Shown: positions 32,821-43,035 of the stretch, in pieces
Layout: each line of letters starts with the position of its first letter
Position numbering within the stretch: the stretch's first letter is position 1
Source: Paroedura picta
Taxonomy: Eukaryota > Chordata > Lepidosauria > Squamata > Gekkonidae
Assembly: GCF_049243985.1 (NCBI RefSeq)
Contig: NC_135381.1
Span: 26,646,345 to 26,710,344 of the forward strand
Reading direction: 5' to 3'
DNA length: 64,000 nt
The notes under the pieces: generated by a model
The model's input: the letters and a program-made list of their open reading frames with translations, nothing else
Databases searched by the model: none
Told to the model about the DNA's origin: nothing
Made by a program: the position numbers and the translations under genes

Positions 32821-35800
32821 TTTTTTTTTGTTGCAAGAAAAAGATAGGTAGATTTATAGGTGCTGGTATTAATGTCTATAACGTGCTGATTTCTACCTAT
32901 TTTCCATTGGACTTGGGAGAGCTCCCCCTCCAAAGTACTTAGTACTGGTACCACAACAACAAAAAGCCCTGGCTATAACAGTTAAATAATCGGCACTCCC
33001 CAGAACACAGAAAAGAGCCTTCAGTATTTCACTTTCAAGAAACTCCCAGCCTTCTTGGACTCCCATCTCTTTTAGTATTTCTGACCACGGAACTCTACCC
33101 AAATACTTGGATGTGCAATAGCACATCCAAGAAAAGATGGTTATATAACCATTACAGATCCAACCCTATGATTTCACAGGGAGATTTTCACCTTTTTTGT
33201 TGTTCCCTGCCTGGAATAGTTTTAGATAGAGCAGGCTAAAAAATGACAGAGATAGTACCATGTATCCAAAGTCTCCACAGACTTTGCAGAGCAGGGCTTT
33301 CCCATTTCCTGCCATGGGCTATTCAGCCCCCTCAAAGTTTGTTTGGTTAGAGAGAAAAAGTAAATTCCTGCTAGGGAGGTGAATTAGTAAAAAAAATCTC
33401 TATCCGCTCTTCCACAAATGGAAATGTCATTGTGTTGGGGGCACTATGTGGCTTGGACATCTGCTAAGGATACTTGGTTTGTTACTTGTTCGTTTGAAAT
33501 CTTGCTTCTCTTCTATTAGACAACTTCTGGCAAGGTAACCAAGAAGTGGTTTTTCAAATAAGTTTTTTAAAAGAACTGTAGCAACCAACTGCTTAAAACC
33601 AGCATTTCAGTGAGTAAACACACAGCAGGAATAATAAGGGCCCTGAAATCAGCAATGAAAATGTGTCACCATAGCAGCAGCATTAATCTCAATAAAGCCT
33701 GTTTCAAATGCTGGTGACACCTGCAAGTTCAAGGAAGGAGAATGTCGGTGCATTCCGTGGGCATGGTCAGTCCTTCTACCACTGCCATGTAGGATCACGT
33801 GTCTGCCCTTCATGTTAGAGATGGCAAGGTAAGATTGAAGCAAGTGATTCCCCCAATAACAACCATAGCCTTTCCAACTGGAGATAGCTAATTCTCTTAT
33901 TGAAACCTTACTTTTCCATTGTTCATGCAAACTATCCTGTCTGCCCAGTTTATTACCACTGGGACTTGCCTTATATTTTTGTACTCTTTCTCACATTTTG
34001 TTTTCTCTATCAGGCGGCCCATTCTTGAAGCCACCATTCAGAGTCAAGCCAACAAGCTGCCTAGAATCAAAGATTTCAAGTGGAGAGTGGATGTGGCTAT
34101 TTCTACTAGGTAAAGATGGTTGGGTGGGGCAGGGTAGAGGGGGTCCTCTGGTTAGGTCAATTGTGGCTGCCTCTTTTTGTTAAACGGAGATGGTTTTGTA
34201 TACAACATTGGGTGATAAACTGGGACAGGAAGGAAGAAGAAAAGAGCTTTTATTTATTTATTTGTTTGTTTGTTGATGATTTGATTTGATTTCTATACTG
34301 CCCTTCCATATGGCTCAGGGCAGTTTACATACAACATGGGGGATACATGGGACGAATTAGTACATAACATAAATAGAACAACAAATACAACAGATCGTAC
34401 TTGCTTTTTACTACAGACACCCTGTAAGGTACGTGGGGCTGAGGGATCTCTGAGAGAATTGTGACTCGTCCAAGGTCACTCAGCTGTCATTCCAGGCCCA
34501 GAACCCTCGTGGTACTCCCAGGGGCTGTAATTGCACTCTGTGCCGTGCCATTCCAGGCTCAGAGCAGTCTATCTGACCTTAATGGAAAAGCCATTCCACA
34601 TTTTCTTTGCAACTGTTTTCCTAATGTAATGTATTTCAATGGTGCCCAAGCTCTAGCCCCCTCCCCCCAATATTACAATACCGTATTCCAGCGGTCCCCA
34701 ACCCCTGGTCCCAGGACCAGTATTGCTCCAGGGATCTGTCGGTACTGGGCCGCAGCTCCTCCTTGTCCTCTTCCCCTGCTGCCACCGCGGGGGCTGCCCT
34801 GCCACTCTGGCGCTGGCTCACCCTTGGTGCTCTCCAGCAGCCGCCATGGCTGGGGCTCCCCCTTGGCATGGCACTGTACAGCTGCTGCTGGCAGCGCCCC
34901 CCAGCGGGCAGTGGAAAGTCTGGGGCACCGGCGGGAAAGCAAGCGGAGCAGGGGCTCAGGCAGTGGCCACGTCCCTCGGCAAAAGACTACCTCCCCCCAG
35001 GCCTCAGTAAAATTGTCAAGCGTTGATTGATCCCCGGTGATAAAAAGGTTGGGGATCACTACCCTATTCCATCATCCCTGATTACAGATAGCAGCTAATT
35101 GGAGGCAGGGGGGAGTTTGAGGAGGTGGTTGGGGGGGGGAAGGGATGTTTTGAGTTGCCACAAGCCAGCTGGCTAGGAGCAGCAGCATAGACATTTAATA
35201 CATAAATAAAAATAGTTTGCTAGGCAGTAGGTCTGAGCTGCAGAAGCAGAGAGCCAATCTGCTGGTAGGAAGGGTGGCTGGAGCAGGCCAGCCTCTTGGC
35301 TTGCCCCTGCTGAGCAGTCTCTTCCCACAAGCAGTGTGAAAGGAGCTGGTTGCTTCTGTTGCCTGGGGTCAGCACTGACCAAACAAAATTCTGTGCTGAA
35401 AAGAGACAAAAGAATATATATACCTTTGTGACATGGATTCTGGGGCAGCCTGAGCTCCATTTTTGTATCCTCTCTTCTCTCATTTTCCATTCATCACAAA
35501 ATTTCTCTGGGACTTCTTGTTTACCTTCTGGCATCAATCTCTGCTCATAGTGCCATCTTCACGTTTCACGTCTGCCAGTACCCAGCCTCTGCTTGGCAGG
35601 CAGAATTTGTGCCCACAGTGATTCATTTCCCATTCCACTGGTCACTGGCTGGAGAGCTGTATTAAAAAATCACAGTGCCAGTTTGATGACCTTTCAGCCC
35701 AGCCAAGAGGGGAAGAGGTCCTTGCAGAGAGACAGATGACTGTCTTCCATGACTGGCCTGCTACCTGTTACCCAAATCGTACTTACACGTGTTCTGAAAC

Positions 35801-38800
35801 ATGTGCATTTAATCCTTGGGGGAATCAGCTGAGCTGTGAGAGGTGGGGTTATGTAGCGTTAAAGGACTGATTTCACCTGTGTTTGAGGTCAATCATGCCC
35901 TTAAGAACTCAAGGCAGACATGTTGGTAAATGATAAGATAATAAGCATAGACTTTATTAGAAAGAAAATAATAAAAACATAAAAATAACTAATGCATCTA
36001 GCAAGCAGTCGTATAGGGAATAAATAAGAGTGGGGAAACGGAGGTTTGGTATATTTATCCTGGAGAGTGGAGAGTCAGAGGAAAGCAACACGAGCCAGCA
36101 TGAAGGGAGGTTCCAATGGGTCCCAGGTTGGAAGGCACTCAGGGTGGCTGTGTGAAGCCACGGTTTATATGGGGTTTTGGAGAGGGGGCTGTGAGGCAAG
36201 CACACGATGGAATTTTCCTTGCATCAGGATGTTGGGCAATGCCCTGGCCGGGTCAGAAATGGCCATTAACGGGTCCAACAAAAGAGATCCATCATGTCTC
36301 AATAGGTCTAGCAGCTAGTATTTGGGGAAGAGATTTCCCCTGGCAGAGGGGCCAAGGATGAGTGATGTGCAAGACAAAGAAATTTCCTTAGGAGCCCCTG
36401 GGCAAACAGGATGGAGCCGGTCCACTTGATCAGCAATACGATGGAGTGGGGGGTAGGTGGATGGTGAGCAAGATTTGAGCCAGGAGGCACCTGGGTCAGG
36501 CAGGGGCTGCCATTCTAAGATGGAGTCTGGCCTGGCTTGGCAGATTTTAGCAGTGTCTTGGCTTTGGCTTAAGCTTAGACTGTTGAGGGGTGCTGCTGAT
36601 TTTAGAAGACAGTGTGCCCATCTGTGAGGCAGGAGTTCTGCCATAGTTAACATACCCTAACAAGAAGTGGCAATACTAGTAATATTTCCAGAAATGAAGC
36701 AAGAAAAAAGAACAGTTATCCGCAGCTGGAGAAGCACCATTGCCTAAAATTAGGGAGAGATGTCACGGGAGGAAGGGATGGGTCATCTTAATGAGGTCAC
36801 AGCAGTGTTATTGGATCAGTTTCTGATGTATAGAACTTCCATCGTGATGAGCCTGTGTGTCCATCAGGGTTCTCGGTGGGTTCACAGGAGTGAAACATCC
36901 TTGTTCTAAGCTGTTCAGGCCATTAGCAGCCGGTTTCTGCCAAGGCTGAAAAAAACGGGCAGATTTCTACTGGGTCTGTGAGAAATTTTAATGACCAGTT
37001 CTTCATGGGAGTCCAGGTATAAGACTACAAATCTAATGGCAGGACTATTAATCTTTTCCAGCTCCTTGGCTCGTGCTTTGCAGCCATCCATCTTGATGCA
37101 GATGGTGATTTCGGATGGGACAGCTCATCGCTTTGAAGTGAGTTCCCGTTCTTCTAAGTGGATACGAGGGAAGGGGCCAGTTTTAATTCTTTGTAGGATT
37201 CACGGCTACCAAAACTCCTACAGCTTTCAGAAATAATTTATTTTTGCCAGGTTCCTCTGTTCTCACTTCCTTGCTTTAATTAGCCATTTGCTGTAAGGCA
37301 GGGGTAGTCAAACTGCAGCCCTCCAGATGTCCATGGAACGCTGACAGGGGCTCATAGGAATTGTAGTCCATGGACATCTGGAGGGCTGCAATTTGACTAC
37401 CCCTGCTCTAAGGCTTTTGGTGCACATCTCTCCCTATTAATCACCATTCCCCCCCCCCCAAAAAAAATGATTTGGAGCTGGATCTTGCAGGCTTATGTTT
37501 CCTTCAGTTTTCCCCTTATTTTTGACTGTGCCTTTGATCCCTGGTGCTTGTGCATGGGTGTGAACTGACTCCACAGACAGTAATGTACATGGAGCAGTAC
37601 AACAGTCCTTTTGGTGATATTGGTCTGCAAGGGCCCTTTCAGCATAAACGTGTCATCACTTGATGGTACAGTTGTCAGGTAGCAAATATGTATTGTTTCA
37701 TTGCACTGGGAATGCTTTTAGAAGGTGATTGGTGTTGCATAACTAGAAAGGTTGCTAGTACAATTCTCGCCTTAGTCCTTAACTCTCTAGTCTTTGACAA
37801 AGCTTTTCTCAGTCTCCTATCTACAATATGAGAATAAGAATACTGGCCTGCTTTGCAGGGTGGTTGTGGGGATTACTGCAGAAATGTAAGGGAAGCTTAC
37901 CAGATTCTAAAAGTGTCATACTAAATGTTACTATTATTACCAAAAATTACTATTTATACCTTAAGTTAAATCTTTAACTTTCCCCAGAACTCATGCTGCG
38001 GAAAAATGCATAAGAACATACTGGGAAAAAGTCTGAAATGGTCAGACTTAAGATGGGTTGTTTTGAACTTTCAGTGTTTCTTTTAATAGCCGAGATGCTT
38101 GTCAGCAAGTAGGAAGAAACTTTCCATTTGTAGTTCCTGCTACCCCAAAGTTACATTGGGAGTGAGATTCCTGGCCTGACAGCCGCCCTAGTTGAGCAAG
38201 TTTTATGTAAACTGGTAACATAAACATGCAGATTATTTATGACCTTTGAGCCCATGATACACTTCTGTGGTGCTAAATAAGTCGCCCTTCCTGTGCTGAT
38301 GTATGACTTAGAAAATTGGCACTGCATGCCTCATGCTTGCTGCTCTAGTCATTTTGGAGCCGCTACAGATAGATAGAAATTTTATTATGGTTTGCACCAG
38401 ACATAAAACAGAGGAAATTATACAATGCATCCCAGATAAAACATGATGTTAAAATACAAATACATATATAGACCTACATATACATATACATTTATTATTA
38501 TTATTATTATTAAAAGTAACTTTAAAACTTAATAAAATGTATAGCGGATTATTAAAACTAGAGCAGAAATCGCTTTGAGCCTGAAACAAGATCCTCATAT
38601 TTCATTTTTCATGGCGGGCCCTACCAGCTCCACAAACTCTGCATACTATTGAACAAAATTTAGCGACAGGTTTAGTGATTTGGGGGGATTCATCAGACAG
38701 TGATTTATTGATAATGTCTGTGCTATGTGTTAGTTTGTCCTGACTTTTGCTTTACAAAGGGGTGGATCAACTCAGCTCGGGCCTCAGCATAGAAAGGACT

Positions 38801-39891
38801 GTACAGAAAAACGTGTTCAAGATCTTCTACCTGGCCAAAGCCACTACAGTTGTAGAGATTATGGGACCATTTAGGCTCCTGGAAGAGCTGCATGTCTGCT
38901 CAGACCTCCCCATAAATGGGGTCCATCCAGAGTTCCAGCAGTGGCTCCTACCCATTTAATGAGCCGGTGACAAGGGGTTCTCCCTGTGAGCAAACCCATA
39001 ATTTAGTAATTGTGAGCAGGAAACCAGGTTGTTACAATGTAATTCTGCATTAATTTAATGGGCAACAGAAAAGATTATGCAATCTTCCAGGTGAAAAGCA
39101 TTCCTCTGAACAGCAAGATGTATGTCACGTATTTTTTGTCATTTGGAAATCCAGCATGACCACCTTTGCATGTGGGAGCTGTGTTCTTAAAAAGCCTTAC
39201 ATTTAAAGTGTGCTGCAAGAGAGGCAGATTGTTACTTTGCAGTAGGAATCAGCCAGTAGCCAAAATGATATTCTTTAAACCGTTGTTTATAGCAGGCATG
39301 TAAGTCACTGACTGACACTTATCTCCAGATGATCAGGCATGGAACCATTTCAAAATCTGTATTCCTAAACATTTTGGCTCATTTGTTTTGTAGATTTATA
39401 CATTCATTTATTTGATTTTTATTTTATTAATGTGAATAACCTTGAAAACCAGCTATTAAACCCATTTACATAAAAGCCCCAAGCACTTCACTTTTGAGTG
39501 GCCACAAGTTCTTATATTATGGTGGAGGGAGGAAAAAAGTCTCTTTTCACTTTTCCATCCCAAGAATCCTATAACGTTCTGTCATGTCCTTCAAGCAACA
39601 TGTAGTATTCCACTGCCGCTGTGGTTGGGGGATTGTCTGAGAACATACTGGGGGGGTTGTTTATTTTTAGAAGTTTCAAAGGTGGAGAAGAAATTAAATG
39701 ATTACCAGTGGGAAGCTATTAGTTGTGGTTAACTTGGATGTCAATATATCATATCTTGTCCAACCCAATTTCATTTTTCCCTGTTCTAGGTACCCCTTGC
39801 AAAGTTTCAAGAACTAAGATACAGTGTTGCCTTGATCCTGAAGGATATGAATGACCTGGAGAAAAGGAGCATTCTAAAGATTCAGGACTGA
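20268..39891 (+). CDS. COMMD5: COMMD5, complete seven-exon coding region
   Basis: COMM domain-containing protein 5 (also HCARG). COMMD proteins assemble into the COMMD ring of the Commander complex (with CCDC22 and CCDC93), which recycles endosomal cargo. Joined exons: 20268-20439, 22571-22731, 24646-24674, 28039-28089, 34014-34109, 37062-37137 and 39790-39891, 687 nt, 228 aa plus stop; human is 224 aa. The N-terminal helical half contains RVSFLGARLPPEVEAMAR and the FRKLLK motif. The C-terminal COMM domain spans about residues 155-222, with the conserved FKWRVDVAIS (W161), a Leu-rich LMQMVISDG strand, HRFEVPLAKFQELRYSVA and a final acidic/basic helix. All junctions are GT-AG and phases close. 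The introns are large and full of LINE and MITE copies, mostly antisense. Identity is very secure. Confidence 0.96.
20580..20703. mobile_element. Palindromic hAT-type MITE (GGCCCTCC subfamily)
   Basis: The left terminus is eroded, the right terminus TTTGACTACCCCTG intact. Only 140 bp downstream of COMMD5 exon 1. Confidence 0.82.
20745..20822 (+). mobile_element. Sauria-type SINE 3' fragment
   Basis: CTGTAAGCCGCTTTGGGACT and TAGGGTATAAAACAGCTCTT match the SINE 3' part at 20145-20190. Confidence 0.65.
20963..21058. mobile_element. Palindromic hAT-type MITE, central deletion
   Basis: 96 bp with both termini; perfect duplication TTCTATGG at 20955-20962 and 21059-21066. Confidence 0.92.
21080..21265 (-). 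mobile_element. 5S-rRNA-derived SINE (SINE3 type)
   Basis: GGTCTCCCATCCAAATACTA and CTTAGCTTCTGAGATCTGAT are the reverse complement of 5S rRNA internal sequence, joined to a non-5S tail shared with 56572-56745. A SINE, not a 5S gene. Confidence 0.75.
21395..21640. repeat. GC-rich diverged tandem units, about 70-80 bp
   Basis: Three successive blocks start GGCAGGTCTGCTGAGACCT, GGCAGGCCCGCTGAGGCCT and CCAAGGCCTGGAGAGGTC, each followed by a G-run and a CTGGCACGG-like step. Origin unknown; it could be a minisatellite or part of a transposon 5' region. Confidence 0.45.
22305..22440. mobile_element. Palindromic hAT-type MITE (GGTCCTCC subfamily)
   Basis: Duplication CACTCGAT/CACTAGAT at 22297-22304 and 22441-22448. 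130 bp before COMMD5 exon 2. Confidence 0.9.
22571..22731 (+). CDS. COMMD5: COMMD5 exon 2
   Basis: Acceptor CCAAACAG|TCACC after a T- and C-rich tract; donor GAC|GTAAGT. Encodes VTISALEGRDCRESVERI to LPASSLKED, the N-terminal helical domain. Confidence 0.95.
22980..23355 (-). mobile_element. L2 LINE 3' end, minus
   Basis: TATATACTGCCGTCCCCGGA...GGCTCAGGGCGGTTTACATA is the inverted L2 3' end; AAGAGCTCCTTTTTGCAGGC further right continues into L2. Confidence 0.75.
23818..23902. mobile_element. Second palindromic MITE family
   Basis: Arms CATCCTAAACAGAGTTAACA and the mirrored GCAGCTCTGCCTAGGATTGC form a foldback around TTGACTTAAATGGA. A half copy is at 48408-48462. Confidence 0.65.
24646..24674 (+). 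CDS. COMMD5: COMMD5 exon 3, 29-nt microexon
   Basis: Acceptor GTTGACAG|GTTTTT and donor TGAG|GTAGGT. Encodes VFKEDLKEL plus two bases of Arg. Too short for ORF-based detection; it is placed by homology to TFRDQLQEL of human COMMD5 and by phase. Confidence 0.88.
25321..25601 (-). mobile_element. tRNA-derived SINE, minus orientation
   Basis: The minus strand starts CCTCTTGTGGCGCAGAGTGG (tRNA head, A box), with GAGTTCAATCCCAGCAGC (B box) and an AT-rich end. Also carries GTCATGTCTGACCCTTGGGG. A full SINE in COMMD5 intron 3. Confidence 0.8.
25768..25960. mobile_element. Inverted-repeat interspersed element
   Basis: AGAGTCCGGTAGCACCTTGA and GAGCTTTGGTGAGTCATTGT place it in the same family as 5398-5690 and 61288-61438. 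Confidence 0.5.
26260..26370 (-). mobile_element. Possible L2 3' tail, minus
   Basis: TATTATTGTTATTTGGATTT followed by CACTCTCAGCAAAAGCCGGC resembles a worn L2 3' end. Weak. Confidence 0.35.
26796..27925 (-). mobile_element. L2 LINE, RT to 3' end, antisense in COMMD5 intron 3
   Basis: Left end TTTTATTTTATTATATATTT is the tail. GAGCTGGGTGTCATCAGTGT and CAATATGGGGGAGAGTATTG are antisense to the YADDTQL and NIYMKPL regions of L2 reverse transcriptase; near 27840 lies the LSAAFDTVDH region. Frames are broken. Confidence 0.8.
28039..28089 (+). CDS. COMMD5: COMMD5 exon 4
   Basis: Acceptor TTTTGCAG|GATCCC and donor AATAG|GTTGGT. 51 nt encoding (R)IPEELIGDLATVAFGN(R). Confidence 0.93.
   Translation, partial: DPGRTHRGFSHCSLWK
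28436..28700 (-). mobile_element. CR1 LINE 3' end in COMMD5 intron 4
   Basis: ATCATAGAACCATAGAGTTG, CCAGTGAGGGGGAGCTCACC and TTTCCCTGATATCTAGCCTA are antisense CR1 3' sequence. Confidence 0.85.
29438..29573. mobile_element. Palindromic hAT-type MITE (GGCCCTCC subfamily)
   Basis: Duplication CTTTAGAA/CTCTAGAG (6 of 8). Confidence 0.88.
30258..30320. mobile_element. Half copy of the palindromic MITE
   Basis: Only the right arm is present, ending TTTGACTACCCCTG. Confidence 0.8.
30321..30467 (+). mobile_element. L2-like endonuclease fragment
   Basis: Plus frame GRGVAILIHDNISFSA and TPGIECVGL resembles the L2 endonuclease. It lies directly between a half MITE and an inverted CR1. Confidence 0.5.
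30468..31490 (-). mobile_element. CR1 LINE endonuclease region in COMMD5 intron 4
   Basis: Minus frames contain MGNKQEELVVVIEEGDYN, LIGITETWWD, RRDRQEKKGGGVAIYVRN, YRPPSQSEDLNE, VVMGDFNYPDICWK and GSSDHVLLEFSV: the catalytic ETW, GDFN and SDH motifs of an AP-endonuclease. Two large frames remain; the element stops before the RT. Confidence 0.9.
31491..32753. other. COMMD5 intron 4, no feature seen
   Basis: AT-rich intronic sequence without recognised repeats or exons. Confidence 0.35.
32755..32829. repeat. TTTC tetranucleotide microsatellite
   Basis: About 16 tandem TTTC units followed by a T-run, in COMMD5 intron 4. Confidence 0.95.
33012..33115 (-). mobile_element. CR1 LINE fragment, minus
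   Basis: Minus frame VPWSEILKEMGVQEGWEFLE equals the end of the CR1 endonuclease region seen at 30688-30760. Confidence 0.75.
34014..34109 (+). CDS. COMMD5: COMMD5 exon 5, start of COMM domain
   Basis: Acceptor CTATCAG|GCGGCC and donor ACTAG|GTAAAG. Encodes RPILEATIQSQANKLPRI and then KDFKWRVDVAIST, with the conserved COMM-domain Trp. Confidence 0.94.
34248..34400 (-). mobile_element. L2 LINE 3' end, minus
   Basis: TATTTATTTATTTGTTTG, TTTCTATACTGCCCTTCCAT and GGCTCAGGGCAGTTTACATA. 140 bp after COMMD5 exon 5. Confidence 0.75.
34689..35061. mobile_element. hAT-type DNA element, 373 bp, in COMMD5 intron 5
   Basis: Same family as 13334-13716 in opposite orientation: CAGCGGTCCCCAACCC left, AAAAAGGTTGGGGATCACTA right. 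Duplication CCGTATTC/CCCTATTC (34681-34688, 35062-35069). Confidence 0.85.
35840..36662 (-). mobile_element. Solo LTR of an endogenous retrovirus
   Basis: On the minus strand it starts TGTTAGGGTATG at 36662, has a TATA-like box near 36170 and a poly(A) signal AATAAA near 35960, the order of U3, R and U5 in a retroviral LTR. No internal viral genes lie next to it, so it reads as a solo LTR in COMMD5 intron 5. The exact 3' end (35840-35921) and family are unresolved. Fossil, age unknown. Confidence 0.55.
37062..37137 (+). CDS. COMMD5: COMMD5 exon 6
   Basis: Acceptor TTTTCCAG|CTCCTT and donor GAA|GTGAGT. Encodes SLARALQPSILMQMVISD to HRFE, the core of the COMM domain. Confidence 0.95.
37299..37405. 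mobile_element. Palindromic hAT-type MITE (GGCCCTCC subfamily)
   Basis: Duplication CTGTAAGG/CTCTAAGG at 37291-37298 and 37406-37413. 160 bp after COMMD5 exon 6. Confidence 0.9.
38365..38990 (-). mobile_element. Possible LINE 3' end, family unresolved
   Basis: AGAAATTTTATTATGGTTTG at the left and GGGGTCCATCCAGAGTTCCA at the right look like an inverted LINE 3' end; 55016-55430 starts similarly. Tentative. Confidence 0.4.
39790..39891 (+). CDS. COMMD5: COMMD5 exon 7, terminal coding exon
   Basis: Acceptor TGTTCTAG|GTACCC. Encodes VPLAKFQELRYSVALILK to KIQD and TGA. The 3' UTR follows; I see no perfect AATAAA in the next 300 bp, so the gene end is unplaced. Confidence 0.95.
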   Translation, partial: VPLAKFQELRYSVALILKDMNDLEKRSILKIQD

Positions 39892-40424
39892 ACATTTTCT
39901 TTTAATTTATTGGTGCCCTGCAGAGATCAAGAAAGCCACACAAAACATGAAATCAGAAGTTTTTGTTTTGTATTATGCATATTATACTATGACCTTTTGG
40001 AAACCTGTTGTAAATTTTTTCCTATTTTATGCATTGAAATATGTCGTTGGGTTGTTTTTTTTCTCGTGATCCTACAAGTAAACAAAAATGGCATTATCCC
40101 TGTTGATGAGTGCTTCTGTGTGAGTCATCAAAACAATTTTATAAATAACCCTCCCTATAGATGCTAAGAAGCCCTTTCTGAATGAGCTATGATTCATCTC
40201 CCTAATTATTTTAGAGAGTTTGCAAATGATTTGCTTAGTCAATATACAGCATAAGGTGATGGGGGGGGGGGGAAGCAGATTATGGCCTTTCAAAGGACAA
40301 AAAGGGGAGGAAGGAAGGAAGCAGCACAAACGAAGAGGCATGTAATTCAGTTTGATCCATTTAAAAGCATGGAATTCATAGGGCCAAGTTTCTCATACTG
40401 TGACAATATATAGTGCGAACCTGG

Positions 40425-40655
40425 GGTTGAATGAGTTGTGATGTGGGGGACAGTATCAGCCCTGTGAGACCCTACAGGGCCATTGGTAACTACACACTTG
40501 CTCCTCCCCACTGCGACCTTCTCTTTTTGGTTCCAGAGAAAGGAGACTAGCCATTGATGGGCTATCCCTTGGATTCTGGCCCCAGCGAGGTGGTCAAATG
40601 CTGCCGTCAGATCTAACAGCACGTGAACAGCCAAACCACCTCTATCCAGCTACCC
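40425..40655 (-). mobile_element. L2 LINE RT fragment, minus
   Basis: Minus frame VLLDLTAAFDHLAG and HQWLVSFLWNQKEKV matches L2 reverse transcriptase; same region as 27640-27890. Confidence 0.75.
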
Positions 40656-41448
40656 ATTCTTAAGAATCTGAATGTCTGTCAGGAGCCACCCAGAACTTTT
40701 ATTTTTTTTTAAAAAGCTGCTGTGTGTGTGAAATACAGCCAATAGCCAGCATCAAAGATGCACCACAGGGCTCTTTGCTGTATCTGCTGCCAGCAAAAAT
40801 AGTTTATGAGGGATATTTCCTTTCTGATGGTATCTGTACACTGTTGGTAGCCATGATTCACTCGCTAATGTTTTCATTATGAGTTTGCTTCTGTGTAATT
40901 GTGCAATCATCATAGGTAACAGCTGCAGAACAGTTACAAGACCTCTGCAACCGAGTAACAAGACTCTTCCTTTCAGTTGCATGGGGTAGTAGAAAATGGG
41001 TAGAAATATAAGTGAATAAGAGGACTTATTTTCATGAATACAGGCCAGTGATTACCAGTGTGGAGCCCATTAATGTGTTTTCTGGCACCTACTTCCTCTC
41101 CAGTGCAAGAAGACAATCACGGCTTTCCTCCACATCACTGGAGCAAGATGTTATTCAGTGGCTTCAGATAAGACCAAGTTTCTAGAACTTGATAATAGCT
41201 TGTATTTAAAAACCTTCAGGAAGCTGTCATCACCACAGGGATATACTTGTCTCAAAACCTCATAACATTTTGTGGAATTTCCCAATGTTGTGTGATTGAA
41301 TTAAGACCTCATGGCAGCCATTTTGAGATTGGTTTTTAACCATGGTAGCCATTTTGCTGTGGCCATTACCTGTCCTCAAACTTCCAAAAGCTCCTGACAC
41401 AGACCACTAGTCTTGTCTCTGCTGATTGGCTCAAAATGTCTCACTATT

Positions 41449-41680
41449 AACTCCATTTATACCGCATTGTTCTCATCACAAGACACCCAAATAGACTTAC
41501 ATTATTCTCTCACCGTCCATTTTATCCTATCAACACCTGCCATGAACTAGATTAGGCTGAAAAAGTATGTCTGGCCCAGTGAATTTCCATGGCAGAGTAG
41601 GGATTAGAACTTGGGTCTCCCTGATCCAACTCCAATTCTTTGCCTCCTATACCATGCGAGCTGTATCAAGTAACAACAAT
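41449..41680 (-). mobile_element. MIR-like SINE remnant
   Basis: TAGGGATTAGAACTTGGGTC and CCAACTCCAATTCTTTGCC fit a worn MIR/CORE SINE in minus orientation. Confidence 0.45.
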
Positions 41681-42513
41681 CTTCTTATTCCGCTTTTAGC
41701 TTCAGCTTGCTATAACTGCCAGGAATTCACAACCCAGCTATTTTCTTTCCTTGGTCTTAGTGGCTTCTTGATCTACACAGGCCCTTGAGGTTTTACAAGA
41801 ATATTTATAATTATGTGTGAAGTAGTTTGTGCCTCCCTACCCCCACCCCCCCACATCCACACACAAGCAATGAGAAGAACTGGATTTACCAGCTGAGACT
41901 CCTTGGCCCTTTTTCATCTTTGTCTAAACAAACAGTCTTCCTCCCAGCAACTCTTTCCAGTCCAAGGACACCTGTTGCTAGGCTCAATATTCCTCCATCC
42001 TAAATGGTGTTTCCCACTGTGAGAGGCAATGAAGTCTTTGATCTGTGAATGGAGATGCAGTTTCAGCAGTGACACATTTCTGTAGTTTATTTTGAAAACT
42101 AAACCTTAGCCTTCGAAAAGTGCCTCTCCTTAGTTGTCCGAGTCATTGTCTACCGAACTGCATTTAAAGGAATAGGACAACTTTGATGCAAGACATTGTA
42201 TATGCACCCCTGCCATATAAATGCATTGGGTAGTTTAATCTATAGTATAATGTGCATGTAACAGTGAAGCCTTTGATAACTATTTAGCAGAGCTGAAATA
42301 TTAACAAATAGTCAAACCTCAGATTCCAAACAGTCAGAATGTTTCTGAAATAGCTGCTGGGAGGAAAAAGAAAGTTGCTAGTTTGGCTGGGACAAAAACA
42401 TCAGATATAACATTTCCTAAAGCAGGCACAGGGTTTTTCTTGGAAAAGACAGGATAAGGACAGAGGTGGTCCAAGGAAGCAGAGAAACTCAAAATGTTCA
42501 GTGCTCCCTAGAG
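41681..42513. other. Between COMMD5 and LONRF3, no gene seen
   Basis: Unassigned sequence; no exon or repeat recognised. Confidence 0.35.
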
Positions 42514-42600
42514 CGGGGGTCCCCAACCCCCACGCCAAAGCGGCCGATTAGCTTGCGGCCCAGCAAGCTTCTTGCTGCGGATGGGGGGGAGAGGGAAGCA
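42514..42600. mobile_element. hAT-type element end
   Basis: CGGGGGTCCCCAACCCCCAC followed by GCGGCCGATTAGCTTGCGGC resembles a hAT terminus; left flank CCCTAGAG fits a TA-centred duplication, right end not found. Confidence 0.5.
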
Positions 42601-42840
42601 TGCCAACAGCGCAAACACATATGCGCAGACCTGCCAATCAATCCCCTGGAATTCAGTTGTAGTTTACAAAAACACAAGGAGAAACCAAACTGCCGGTGTC
42701 AGTGATCAAAGGCTCTCACCTCACCACATGGGGGGGGGGGGCAGCCCTGTGCCCTAATGTCCCTGAGGATATCTTCATCGACTGCTGGATGATTTTTGTT
42801 TGCTTGTTGTTTGTTTGCTTGTTTTCACTTTCCTTCCTGT

Positions 42841-43035
42841 CATAGAATCATAGAGTTGGAAGGGTCATCTAATCCAGGGGTAGTCAACCTGTGGTCCTCC
42901 AGATGTTCATGGACTACAATACCCATAAGCCCCTGCCAGCATTTGCTGGCAGGGGCTCATGGGAACTGTAGTCCATGGACATCTGGAGGACCACAGGTTG
43001 ACTATCCCTGAATGCAGGAAATTCACAACAGTCTT
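42841..43035 (-). mobile_element. CR1 LINE 3' end split by a MITE
   Basis: CATAGAATCATAGAGTTGGA at 42841-42874, then AATGCAGGAAATTCACAAC after the MITE at 43011. Confidence 0.75.
42875..43010. mobile_element. Palindromic hAT-type MITE (GGTCCTCC subfamily)
   Basis: Full foldback inside a CR1 3' end. No clean duplication; the CR1 target seems to have lost some bases. Confidence 0.87.

Noticed and set aside
32700-32954. Lys/Glu-repeat frame
   Set aside because: Translation of the TTTC microsatellite.
33649-33930. 93-codon minus frame before COMMD5 exon 5
   Set aside because: No domain, no splice logic, intronic composition.
38747-38959. 70-codon frame in COMMD5 intron 6
   Set aside because: Flanked by LINE-like sequence, without homology or splice support.
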